Source: Mangrovimicrobium sediminis (GTDB taxonomy: Bacteria; Pseudomonadota; Gammaproteobacteria; Pseudomonadales; Halieaceae). From it: DNA of 64,000 bases. Where the stretch lies: positions 57,130-121,129 of the forward strand of contig NZ_SRLE01000016.1 of NCBI RefSeq assembly GCF_004745945.1. The letters are read 5' to 3'. Made by a program: the position numbers and the translations under genes. Under the pieces are notes generated by a model that saw nothing but the letters and a program-made list of their open reading frames with translations, was not told where the DNA came from and did no database searches. This document shows, piece by piece, positions 27,015 to 34,310 of the stretch. Numbering within the stretch: the stretch's first letter is position 1; each line of letters begins with the position of its first letter.

Positions 27015-28813
27015 AGTAAATCCGCCTCATCTACTTCACCAGGTTCATGGTCAGCACTCGACACATTAGGGAACAACTCATACACTTTGTGTAGAAATTC
27101 TACTACGGTTTGAGGAAGTTCATCGGCGGAGCAACCCTCAAGCAATCTGGCAGCCCAACCAGTTCCTTTGCTACTTTTTAGAGCCGATTTCACAAGCTTC
27201 TTTAGATCATCATCAACAGGCCTTTCTTCAGGAATTTGAAAGCCACCGCAGTCGCCCGATTCACGCAAGTCGTTCATGAAATCCCACTGTCTATCAAGGC
27301 ATACTTCGTTGACGATAAGTGCTTCAAACCCCGCATGAGGATGTTCAAAGTCCACATCAAAAGCATCTATTAGTTCTTGTTTCTTTTCCTGCTTACGCTC
27401 GATATAGTCATAAAAAGAAAATGTTGTTAATCCGAGATCCTTAAAAAATCTACCAAATTTTGACATATTGCTTTCAGTTTCAGCATCAAAGAATACGACG
27501 CCTGCTATATCTAGCGGCTGCAAATCCGGGTTGCTTTCTTCCATTATTCTGGCTGCGACAGGAAGCGAATGAAACTCTGTTAATCCCTCAACAACAATCG
27601 CGCCTTTGCCTAACATACACTCCGATAGCCCTCTTCGAGCGTAGCGCTGAAAGTCTTTACTTTTTAGACCGCTCGCATCCGATATCTTCATACAAGAAAC
27701 ACAAGCCTCTTCGTCACGCTTTAACAGCAGTGTTTGACTGGGCTCAAATCGCTCAATGACAAAAGGAGAATGCGATGTCACAAAAGCTTGACTAGTATTT
27801 CGCAGTAAATAGTCCGCTATTCTGCGCTGAGTATGAGGAGGAAGAGCAATTTCGGGCTCCTCCATGGCAAAAATCACTGAACTCGGTTTTAGTTCAGCTA
27901 TGAATGACAGCAAAGCAAGCACTAAAACATTTAACGTTCCCGTTCCAACCTGTTGAAAAGGAACTGGGGATTGATCCTTGGACATAGACAAGAAAAACGC
28001 CATTGTTTTTCGAAGATGTTCTCTTGTCAGCTGTGAAACGTAGAGCTTAGTGGCGCGTCCATCTATGTCAGAGGAAATATATTTTCCCAGTCGCTCTTCT
28101 ATCGAGGTAAGTACCGGGTCAAGATGGGCTGCATCTTCCTCAATATTAAGATTACGTAAACGATCAATGGCCTTCTCCCACAAGCCCGCACGGGCGCCTT
28201 CCAGACGTAGGATAATGTCGAGAAGAGAGCCTCGCTCCAAGCTCAGAGCTCGGGAACCAGTTCTGAGGGTTCGAAGATACAAAAAGCCAAATAATCGTTT
28301 AACTGGCTTTCCAACTTTATCAAGTTCACCTGGTTCCGCAGTTGGGCTATGAGAGTAATATGTTTGCGCCTCAAATTCGTCTTCTTCCCTATTGTAGATT
28401 CCAATAGTTTCAAGACGTAGGCATTTTTCAGAAGAAGGTGGATTTGCCGCAGCAAGCTCACCAGGTGAAAGACATCGAAGTTCTTCAGCGCTCCAGAATT
28501 CCAAGTGTTGACCACATCGGCTTTCTACTTTATCGCTTAATCCGGTGAGTACCACTTCGATTCTAATTGGTAACGACTCCGAATCTTCACCTTCAACGTC
28601 ACTGCTTTTCAGGTACTGCGCATTATAAAAGTCAAACTCCTCAACCGGAGGGAATCGGGATAGTCGATCTGGCCCAAGGACTAGATCAATGGCCTCACAT
28701 ATCGTGCTTTTGCCTATATTGTTGGGGCCCAATATTAGGCTATGCCCATCAAAAAGTAATCTTGACTCTTTAATGCTTCTGAAATTGATTATGTTTAGAC
28801 TTACTATCTTCAA
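27011..28813 (-). CDS. OLD-family ATPase with TOPRIM nuclease domain, Gabija GajA-like
   Basis: Predicted 600 residues, the size of GajA, from a TTG at 28813 with GGGG nine bases ahead. The ABC-type ATPase part has Walker A GPNNIGKS 29-36, Walker B with catalytic Glu (AMEEPE, 316-321) and the SHSP H-loop at 347-350. The C-terminal TOPRIM part shows Glu409 (VVEG), Asp469 (FYDY) and Lys549 in SSKGTGWAARLL, matching class 2 OLD nucleases. It would cut DNA under ATP/nucleotide control during phage infection. It is coupled to the helicase gene by a 4-base overlap. The pair lies between attC sites C and D. Confidence 0.88.
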   Translation of the reverse strand: MKIVSLNIINFRSIKESRLLFDGHSLILGPNNIGKSTICEAIDLVLGPDRLSRFPPVEEFDFYNAQYLKSSDVEGEDSESLPIRIEVVLTGLSDKVESRCGQHLEFWSAEELRCLSPGELAAANPPSSEKCLRLETIGIYNREEDEFEAQTYYSHSPTAEPGELDKVGKPVKRLFGFLYLRTLRTGSRALSLERGSLLDIILRLEGARAGLWEKAIDRLRNLNIEEDAAHLDPVLTSIEERLGKYISSDIDGRATKLYVSQLTREHLRKTMAFFLSMSKDQSPVPFQQVGTGTLNVLVLALLSFIAELKPSSVIFAMEEPEIALPPHTQRRIADYLLRNTSQAFVTSHSPFVIERFEPSQTLLLKRDEEACVSCMKISDASGLKSKDFQRYARRGLSECMLGKGAIVVEGLTEFHSLPVAARIMEESNPDLQPLDIAGVVFFDAETESNMSKFGRFFKDLGLTTFSFYDYIERKQEKKQELIDAFDVDFEHPHAGFEALIVNEVCLDRQWDFMNDLRESGDCGGFQIPEERPVDDDLKKLVKSALKSSKGTGWAARLLEGCSADELPQTVVEFLHKVYELFPNVSSADHEPGEVDEADLL

Positions 28814-28919
28814 TTCCCTATGCCCCTATTATGTTCTCAAAGTACGCTCGGATGACCGCAAACAAGAAGAGCATATATCCGCCAATATTCGAAGACGGAT
28901 GATTGTGCCCCACCGTGCC

Positions 28920-29000
28920 GTATAACGCCTCAATAACGGGCCGGCGCACGCAATGCGGAGGTCCAGCGCCGCAGGCGCGAAGTTGATTGACTTGTTATAG
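28920..29000 (-). other. attC recombination site C
   Basis: On the minus strand an 81-base site runs from CTATAAC to GTTATAC. Inner L boxes GTCAATCAA and TTATTGAGG pair except for one unpaired C, the extrahelical-base hallmark of attC. The stop codon of the uracil-glycosylase gene lies inside the first R box, a common arrangement for compact cassettes. Confidence 0.88.
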
Positions 29001-29651
29001 GCCATGCATGCCTACCCTGGAAAGAAGATCTTTTAACAAAAGCTTAGAGTCACGATCGTGGTTTGGATATTGTGCTCTGGCCCCATTGGCGCTGCCAGCA
29101 GGGTGGATCATTGGCAGCACAATAGTTGAACGCCATTTGAATTGGCGACCAACTACATCAGGGACTTTGACTTCACTAGGTTTTGTGATTCCAATTTCAG
29201 CTAAACAATACCCAGGCTCGTCTGTTTCTTTAAGTTTTAGAAATGCTTTCCACGAAAGCCCGCCCAAACATACGAGTAATTTTGGTGAAACGATTTTCAT
29301 CTGTTTTTCTAGGAATGGTAGGCAATTTGCGACTTCACCGACACTAGGCATGCGATCGGTTGAAGAATTTTTGCGCCGACCAGGAAAACATTTCGTCACA
29401 GACGTTTGGTAAACCAGTCTGTCAAAGTCGTCTAACCCACAAGTTTTGAAGAGCGCCTTTATGGATTGTCCTGCGCCCCCTTGAAACGGAGCATTTTTTT
29501 CGTACTCCGTTATACCTGGAGCTTGGCCTAAAAGGAAAACAGGATGTTCGGCACCGCCACTAAAAATAGGTCTCGGCACGACGCCATACTTGCTTAAAGT
29601 GCCCGCGCATAAGCGACACTGAGTCATTCTTTTTTCTAGATTTTCAAGCAT
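28995..29651 (-). CDS. Uracil-DNA glycosylase superfamily protein, family-4-like with Fe-S cysteines
   Basis: Predicted 218 residues. Motif 1 GQAPGITEYEKNAPFQGGAG (from residue 42) and motif 2 HPAGSANG (183-190) place it in the family 4/5 uracil-DNA glycosylase group. Cys12, Cys15, Cys88 and Cys110 match the four 4Fe-4S ligands of family 4. The expected activity is removal of uracil, or another altered base, from DNA. It is encoded alone in a compact cassette between attC B and attC C. The start lies just past the R box of attC B. As a cassette gene, repair of damage or attack on base-modified phage DNA are both possible. Confidence 0.88.
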   Translation of the reverse strand: MLENLEKRMTQCRLCAGTLSKYGVVPRPIFSGGAEHPVFLLGQAPGITEYEKNAPFQGGAGQSIKALFKTCGLDDFDRLVYQTSVTKCFPGRRKNSSTDRMPSVGEVANCLPFLEKQMKIVSPKLLVCLGGLSWKAFLKLKETDEPGYCLAEIGITKPSEVKVPDVVGRQFKWRSTIVLPMIHPAGSANGARAQYPNHDRDSKLLLKDLLSRVGMHGL

Positions 29652-29653
29652 GC

Positions 29654-29728
29654 TGCAAACTCACCCAGGGCCTAGAGCGCTGCAGGCTGTGGTCGCTGTA
29701 AGCGGTCCGTAGCCCTGCCTTGTTAACT
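29654..29728 (-). other. attC-like recombination site B (degenerate core)
   Basis: On the minus strand the site opens AGTTAAC, has CAGGGC pairing with GCCCTG as L boxes, and closes with GTTTGCA. That core departs from GTTRRRY. Position between two tightly packed same-strand genes and the AAC/GTT plus L-box pairing support an attC that has drifted. Confidence 0.65.
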
Positions 29729-29731
29729 CTG

Positions 29732-30382
29732 TCAATCGCTCCAACCTGCGAATTCATCTATTCCACCTTCGATTATTCGATATTGCCTACAACCCAGATC
29801 GCCGAATATTTCATCCGCCAGGGGAATGGCAGCATGAGCATTGTGATAGATATCTAGGTAAACGCCATTCTCACTGTCGCTCAATACAGCGAGAGCACTA
29901 ATTGTTGTATTGTGGTCTTCGGTAAGTTTTTTCCTCGGGCCAGATTTTCTCTCTAACAATTCAGGCCTATTACTCATGGAGACAGGCCGAGAGAAAACTA
30001 TAGTATCCAAGCCATACATTGCGGTCTTTATGTGGTAAGGATCTAGTATGTTTGCCAAAGGAACAGTGCTGTACAGAATTAGTACTCCCGGAAACCTTCC
30101 TTTCGCAAGCGCTATTATTTGCGGTGCGGCGCTTGTGATCTTTCCACGCACTCTCGCACCAGGCGTACTATCTCCGACAACAAATCCTTTTTCTTTAAAT
30201 TTCTTATAATTAGCTATATCGTCTTTGTTGGGATTAAATTGCTTTACTTCGGCAACTACAGTCTGGCTCCCTATAGTTAGGAAATAGTCTGGACTTTTGC
30301 CATGCCCCTCTTCAATTTTTTCCCATTGAACTGATTTGTCGTCACAGTACGCTTCAAACTTTGCTTCCGACTCCGTCTTCAT
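29732..30382 (-). CDS. PD-(D/E)xK nuclease-like protein, cassette-encoded
   Basis: Predicted 216 residues. The ATG at 30382 lies four bases past the GTTAACT core of attC A; the in-frame ATG at 30400 lies inside the attC and is rejected. SPDYF followed about ten residues on by VVAEVKQF gives the Asp...Glu-x-Lys arrangement of the restriction-endonuclease-like fold, near the N-terminus. No helicase, methylase or recognition domain is attached or adjacent. A stand-alone nuclease subunit or a Vsr/Holliday-type enzyme are alternatives. The family name is not known to me, and catalytic activity is inferred from the motif only. Confidence 0.68.
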   Translation of the reverse strand: MKTESEAKFEAYCDDKSVQWEKIEEGHGKSPDYFLTIGSQTVVAEVKQFNPNKDDIANYKKFKEKGFVVGDSTPGARVRGKITSAAPQIIALAKGRFPGVLILYSTVPLANILDPYHIKTAMYGLDTIVFSRPVSMSNRPELLERKSGPRKKLTEDHNTTISALAVLSDSENGVYLDIYHNAHAAIPLADEIFGDLGCRQYRIIEGGIDEFAGWSD

Positions 30383-30385
30383 TTG

Positions 30386-30463
30386 AGTTAACGCCGCCAT
30401 AAACGGCGCGAGCTTGCGAGCGTCCGGCGACCGTAGGGAGCGAATTTGATGACCTTGTTAGAT
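30386..30463 (-). other. attC recombination site A
   Basis: On the minus strand a 78-base site begins ATCTAAC (RYYYAAC) and ends GTTAACT. Inside, GTCATCAAA pairs with GTTTATGGC except for one unpaired C, the usual extrahelical base. It separates the first-cassette membrane protein from the PD-(D/E)xK protein. Confidence 0.88.
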
Positions 30464-30469
30464 GACATT

Positions 30470-31156
30470 TTAGAACCCACCACGAACTTGTGCGCCTAGC
30501 CATGCGCCATACATAAACACCGGGATGAAACCCAAAATTGCAGCGATAGGAAACATGATTAATTGGCCAAGACCTTCCTCGGCCATGTCGATGGCCGTAA
30601 CTATGATAGCGGCCACCATCATACCCACCCATGACAGAATGCCCCCGATTACTATTAGCCCTACTGAGAACCAAAAGTCGGGGATAAAATCTATGCGCCC
30701 TTTAACTACACCTGGGTGAATTGAATCTAGGATACCCAGAACAAACATGAGTGCAATGCCACCAAGAACAAGTGTTTGTAATGACTGTAACTGACCCAAT
30801 ATTGGGATGAATGCAAGAACGATAGCAGCTACTACGAGCACACCAACAAGCTTAAAAAATGCACCTGGAGCCATTGTTATGAGTTGCCAAGGAAAACTCC
30901 ATGCAGCATCTTCAGCGAAGCCGAAAATGATTGGCGCAATAGTGAGTATCATTACAGCTAGCGCTGCTACTTGAAGTACGGGCATTAACAGCATGCTCAG
31001 ACAGCCCGCTATCCCAGCAGCCGATTCATTTTTTTGCATAACCATACCAACAGCAATCATTGGGATGAAGAAAATGGCTAGGTACTCAAGGCCCGCCACA
31101 TATGTTTCCCAATATGTGAGCACTTTAAGGCCAGCAACGACGGAATCCCAGAACAT
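30470..31156 (-). CDS. Polytopic membrane protein, first cassette of the array, unknown
   Basis: Predicted 228 residues with about six or seven hydrophobic helices, short polar loops and few charges. No transporter signature was recognised. The gene has a good ribosome-binding site (AAAGGAAAG) seven or eight bases ahead of ATG 31156 and begins about 20 bases past the GTTAGAT core at 31177-31183, so it is the cassette nearest the presumed attI end and the one most likely to have been expressed from an integron promoter. Membrane effector proteins are common in defence modules, but there is no direct evidence for that here. Confidence 0.7.
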   Translation of the reverse strand: MFWDSVVAGLKVLTYWETYVAGLEYLAIFFIPMIAVGMVMQKNESAAGIAGCLSMLLMPVLQVAALAVMILTIAPIIFGFAEDAAWSFPWQLITMAPGAFFKLVGVLVVAAIVLAFIPILGQLQSLQTLVLGGIALMFVLGILDSIHPGVVKGRIDFIPDFWFSVGLIVIGGILSWVGMMVAAIIVTAIDMAEEGLGQLIMFPIAAILGFIPVFMYGAWLGAQVRGGF

Positions 31157-31176
31157 GGCTACTTTCCTTTTTTGTC

Positions 31177-31183
31177 ATCTAAC
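31177..31183 (-). other. Solitary integron core site (attI-like junction)
   Basis: GTTAGAT on the minus strand matches GTTRRRY exactly, directly upstream of the first cassette gene. No paired inverse core or L boxes lie on its far side, so it is not a full attC. This is what the attI/first-cassette junction looks like after loss of the integrase end. Confidence 0.5.
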
Positions 31184-31222
31184 ACTTAAGTAAAAAGACG
31201 GGTCCAAAAAAGCCCAAATCCC

Positions 31223-31255
31223 AGATTGCAGATTGCAGATTGCAGATTGCAGATT
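31223..31255. repeat. Heptamer tandem repeat (AGATTGC)
   Basis: Four perfect head-to-tail copies of AGATTGC plus a partial fifth (AGATT) occupy 33 bases, just outside the cassette array. It is probably a slippage product and marks the junction between array and resident chromosome. Confidence 0.9.
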
Positions 31256-31397
31256 CGACAACCTGACCAAAGCTGTAGATATCAATCACCCGCCATGCTC
31301 CTTGGCAAACATATCCCTAAAACAACAGACAGGATTCCCCCTAAAAAAACCACCAAGGCAAACCCCAAAAGAACGATCGGGCAACCACCCAACCCAA

Positions 31398-32264
31398 CTA
31401 CCGAATACTAAAAACCCTCTCCCGATACTCCCCCGGCGTCTCCCCCGTATCCCGCCTGAAGGCATACCCAAAAGAAGAGGGCGAAGAAAACCCCAACTCA
31501 CAAGCAATCGCCTTGATACTTTTATCCGTCGCCAACAACTGCCGCGCCCGACTCAACCGATTCTGCGCAATATAATCCCCAACCGAACACCCGCGGCTGG
31601 CCCGGAACCCACGCGTCAACTGCCGCACCGAAATCCGGCACAACTCGGCCAGCTCCGCCAGCGAGGGCATGCTGCCATCCTCGTGCAGCCGCTCATCGAT
31701 CAAGCGCAGCCGCCACGGCGCCAGGCCGCCGCTGTCCTCGCGGTCGTCGATACTGGAGCAGTAGCGCCGCAGTTCGATCGCTAGTTGCGCGGCAATCAGT
31801 TCCACCAGCGCCTCGCTGGCGAAGCCGGGATGGCGGAGTTCCTCGGCCAGGCGAAGCATCAGGCCGTGGATGCTGGTTTCGGTAATGTCCAGGCTGGCGC
31901 GCAGGCGCTGGTCGGTCCAGCTAAGTTCGCCGTCGAACCACTGCTGCACGTTGTCGGGGTTGAGGTGGCACAGGATGGAGGTCTGGCGCTGGCCGCCGTC
32001 GCTGCGGGCCTGCACGGTCTCGCCGGCGGGAAGCAGGAAGACCTTGCCCAGGCGTTCGAAGCGCTGGGGGCTCCAGCGGTCGCAGTAGCGGGCACGGGCG
32101 TTGTCGGGGCGCGGGGTGAGGCACAGGTCCAGCCAGTAGGCGTCGTTGCGCTGCATCACGTTGTCCACGGGGCCGTGCATGTCGAAGCGCACGAGTTGCG
32201 CGCGTGCCAGGGGCACCGCGAGTTCGGCGTCCACCTGCATGCTGGAGTGCTGGATCTGGCCCAT
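31398..32264 (-). CDS. AraC-family transcriptional regulator
   Basis: Predicted 288 residues. GAGGGG lies eight bases ahead of ATG 32264. The N-terminal 170 residues are a ligand-binding cupin-like domain, and the C-terminal 100 carry two helix-turn-helix units: SLAELAELCRISVRQLTRGFRASRG and the conserved IAxELGFSSPSSFGYAFRRDTGETPGEYR. It is divergent from the SDR/alcohol dehydrogenase/MBL operon, with a 205-base shared control region, so it is the likely regulator of that operon. The gene ends next to the cassette array border, about 140 bases from the heptamer repeat. Confidence 0.93.
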   Translation of the reverse strand: MGQIQHSSMQVDAELAVPLARAQLVRFDMHGPVDNVMQRNDAYWLDLCLTPRPDNARARYCDRWSPQRFERLGKVFLLPAGETVQARSDGGQRQTSILCHLNPDNVQQWFDGELSWTDQRLRASLDITETSIHGLMLRLAEELRHPGFASEALVELIAAQLAIELRRYCSSIDDREDSGGLAPWRLRLIDERLHEDGSMPSLAELAELCRISVRQLTRGFRASRGCSVGDYIAQNRLSRARQLLATDKSIKAIACELGFSSPSSFGYAFRRDTGETPGEYRERVFSIR

Positions 32265-32469
32265 GTGTTATCCCCTCGACGTTCGCGCGGGTTTGTGCGG
32301 GACCGGCCATTATAGCCGCCCCGGCGGCCTGCGAGAACCGGGGCCAATGGCCCGATTCCACTACCCCGGCCCACGGTCGATATCCGGGCCGGTTGCCGCC
32401 TGCCCGTGGCGGGCGCAGACTATGCTGTTGAGCATCAATCGATAATAGTACCCGCAACAGGAGAAGATA

Positions 32470-33279
32470 ATGAGCAAAGGTCTGTTCGATCTCAGCGGCA
32501 AGGTGGCCCTGGTCACCGGCGGCAACAGCGGCATCGGTCTCGGTTTCGCCCGCGGCATTGCCAAGCAGGGCGGCGACGTCGTCATCTGGGGCCGCAACGC
32601 GGACAAGAACGCCGAGGCCGTCGAGGAACTGAAAGGCTTCGGCGTGCGCGCCTCCGCCAATTCCGTGGACGTCTCCTCCCAGGAAGACGTGGTCGCCGGC
32701 TTCGTCGCGCTCATGGAAGAATACGGCCGCGTGGACACGGTCATCGCCAACGCCGGCATGCCGCCGAACACCCAGTCCTGCCTCACCGCCACGGCGGAGC
32801 AGTACCACGAGTTGCTGGGCACCAACATGCACGGCGCGTTCTACACTCTGCAGGAGGGCGCCAAGCACATGGTAGCGCGGGCGGAGGCCGGCGAACCCGG
32901 TGGCTCACTGGTCTTCTGCGGCAGCCTGTCCATGTTCCAGGGCGTGCCGGGCATTGTCGGCTACGCCGCGGCCAAGGGCGGCATCGGCGCCGTGGTGCGC
33001 TGCATGGCGGCGGAGCTGGGCAAGTTCGGCATCCGCGCCAACAACATCGCCCCGGGCTATATCAAGACGGGCTTTATGGGCGGCGACCGCGATGGCCAGA
33101 TCGAGCCGCCGGAGAAGTGGTCGGATATCGACAAGTACTTCGCGTCCAAGGCAGCCATCGCCCGCCCGGGCTTCCCGCAGGATTTCGAGGGTATCGCGGC
33201 CTACCTGGCCAGCGACGCTTCCAGCTGGCACACCGGCGATACGCTCGTGATCGACGGCGCCGCGCTGATCATGATGTAG
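32470..33279 (+). CDS. Short-chain dehydrogenase/reductase
   Basis: Predicted 269 residues. AGGAGAAG lies just ahead of ATG 32470. Classical SDR motifs: TGGNSGIGLG (about 17-26), the NAG motif in ANAGMPP, catalytic Ser in FCGSLSMFQG, YAAAKGG with Tyr and Lys, and a C-terminal TGDTLVIDGA. WGRNADKN after the second strand favours NADP. It is the first gene of a three-gene operon with a zinc alcohol dehydrogenase (ten-base gap) and an alkyl-sulfatase-like MBL hydrolase. It probably oxidises or reduces a hydroxyl on the substrate handled by that operon. Confidence 0.92.
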   Translation: MSKGLFDLSGKVALVTGGNSGIGLGFARGIAKQGGDVVIWGRNADKNAEAVEELKGFGVRASANSVDVSSQEDVVAGFVALMEEYGRVDTVIANAGMPPNTQSCLTATAEQYHELLGTNMHGAFYTLQEGAKHMVARAEAGEPGGSLVFCGSLSMFQGVPGIVGYAAAKGGIGAVVRCMAAELGKFGIRANNIAPGYIKTGFMGGDRDGQIEPPEKWSDIDKYFASKAAIARPGFPQDFEGIAAYLASDASSWHTGDTLVIDGAALIMM

Positions 33280-33289
33280 GAGAGACCCC

Positions 33290-34306
33290 ATGCGCCATGT
33301 ACTGAATATCCACGAGGTCGACGACGTGCGCCTCGACGAAACCGACATCCCCACCCCGGGCAGCAAGGACGTGATGATCGACGTGAAAGCCTGCGGCATC
33401 TGCGGCTCGGACCTCAGCTATATCAAGGTCGGCGGCATCATGCGCCAGCCCGGCGGCGTCACCCCCATCGGCCACGAAGCGGCGGGGCAGATCAGCTTCG
33501 TCGGTGACGAGGTCGAAGGGCTGAGCGTGGGCCAGCGGGTCGTCATCAACCCGATGCAGACCGCCTCCTTTATCGGCAGCGGCGGCCCGGAAGGCGCCTT
33601 CACCGAGCAACTGCTGGTGGCCGGTGCCCAGGTGGGCGACAGCATCCTGCCGATTCCCGACGACCTGCCCTACGACATCGCCGCCCTCACCGAGCCGCTG
33701 GCGGTGGCCATGCACGGCGTAAACCGCGCGGATGTGAAACCCGGCGACAAGGTCGTGGTGTTCGGCTGCGGCCCCATCGGCCTGGGCATGGTGTTCTGGC
33801 TGCTGGAGCGCGGCATCAAGGATGTGGTCGCGCTGGACCTCTCCGAGGAGCGCCTTGAGCGCGCCCGCTCCCTGGGCGCCCAGGCGGCCCTGAACCCCGC
33901 CGAGATCGACCTGAAAGAGACCCTCTACGAGTTGCACGGCCGCACCCGCATCCTCAACCGCGAGGCAGTCGGTACCGACGCGTTTATCGACGCCGCCGGT
34001 GCGCCGAATATCCTCATGCAGGTCATCGGCATGGCCAAGTTCCAGTCGAAGCTGGTCGTCACCGCCGCCTACATGAAGCCGGTGGAGATTCACCTGGGCG
34101 CCATGCTCACCACCGAGATGAGCATCACCACGGCGATGGGCTACCCCACGGAAATGCCCGAGGTGCTGGCCGCCCTGCCCGCCCTGAAGGACAAGCTGGG
34201 GCCGATGATCAGCCACCACTACCCGCTGGACCAGGTGATCGACGCGCTGAAGACCGCGGCTTCGCCCTCCTCCGCCAAGGTGATGATCGACATCAACAAG
34301 GAGTGA
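33290..34306 (+). CDS. Zinc-containing medium-chain alcohol dehydrogenase
   Basis: Predicted 338 residues. GGAGAG lies ahead of ATG 33290. Catalytic zinc ligands Cys35 and Cys38 (ACGICGSDL) and GHE 61-63 are present, and VFGCGPIGLG forms the Rossmann glycine loop, followed by ALDLSEERLE, an Asp that favours NAD. The four-Cys structural-zinc lobe of classical alcohol dehydrogenases is missing: the region after GQRVVINP is short and has no Cys. It belongs to the threonine/sorbitol-dehydrogenase side of the family. It sits between the SDR and the MBL gene with gaps of ten and four bases. Confidence 0.9.
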   Translation: MRHVLNIHEVDDVRLDETDIPTPGSKDVMIDVKACGICGSDLSYIKVGGIMRQPGGVTPIGHEAAGQISFVGDEVEGLSVGQRVVINPMQTASFIGSGGPEGAFTEQLLVAGAQVGDSILPIPDDLPYDIAALTEPLAVAMHGVNRADVKPGDKVVVFGCGPIGLGMVFWLLERGIKDVVALDLSEERLERARSLGAQAALNPAEIDLKETLYELHGRTRILNREAVGTDAFIDAAGAPNILMQVIGMAKFQSKLVVTAAYMKPVEIHLGAMLTTEMSITTAMGYPTEMPEVLAALPALKDKLGPMISHHYPLDQVIDALKTAASPSSAKVMIDINKE

Positions 34307-34310
34307 GCCC

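Larger units (their letters stand above)
24189..31183 (-). mobile_element. CALIN: integron gene-cassette array without integrase
   Basis: This AT-richer region holds seven minus-strand genes. Four attC-like sites with paired R and L boxes lie in the short gaps between them (25109-25180, 28920-29000, 29654-29728, 30386-30463), each just 3' of one gene and 5' of the next, as in cassette arrays. A further GTTAGAT core precedes the first gene at 31177-31183. No integron integrase is encoded nearby. The right limit is the solitary core; the left limit is uncertain, because the last gene (24189-24638) lacks a clear attC. Clusters of this kind are called CALINs. Confidence 0.8.

Noticed and set aside
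31184..31397. Remnant integron integrase gene next to the solitary core
   Set aside because: No frame in this 214-base stretch shows tyrosine-recombinase motifs; it holds only the heptamer array and AT-rich sequence.
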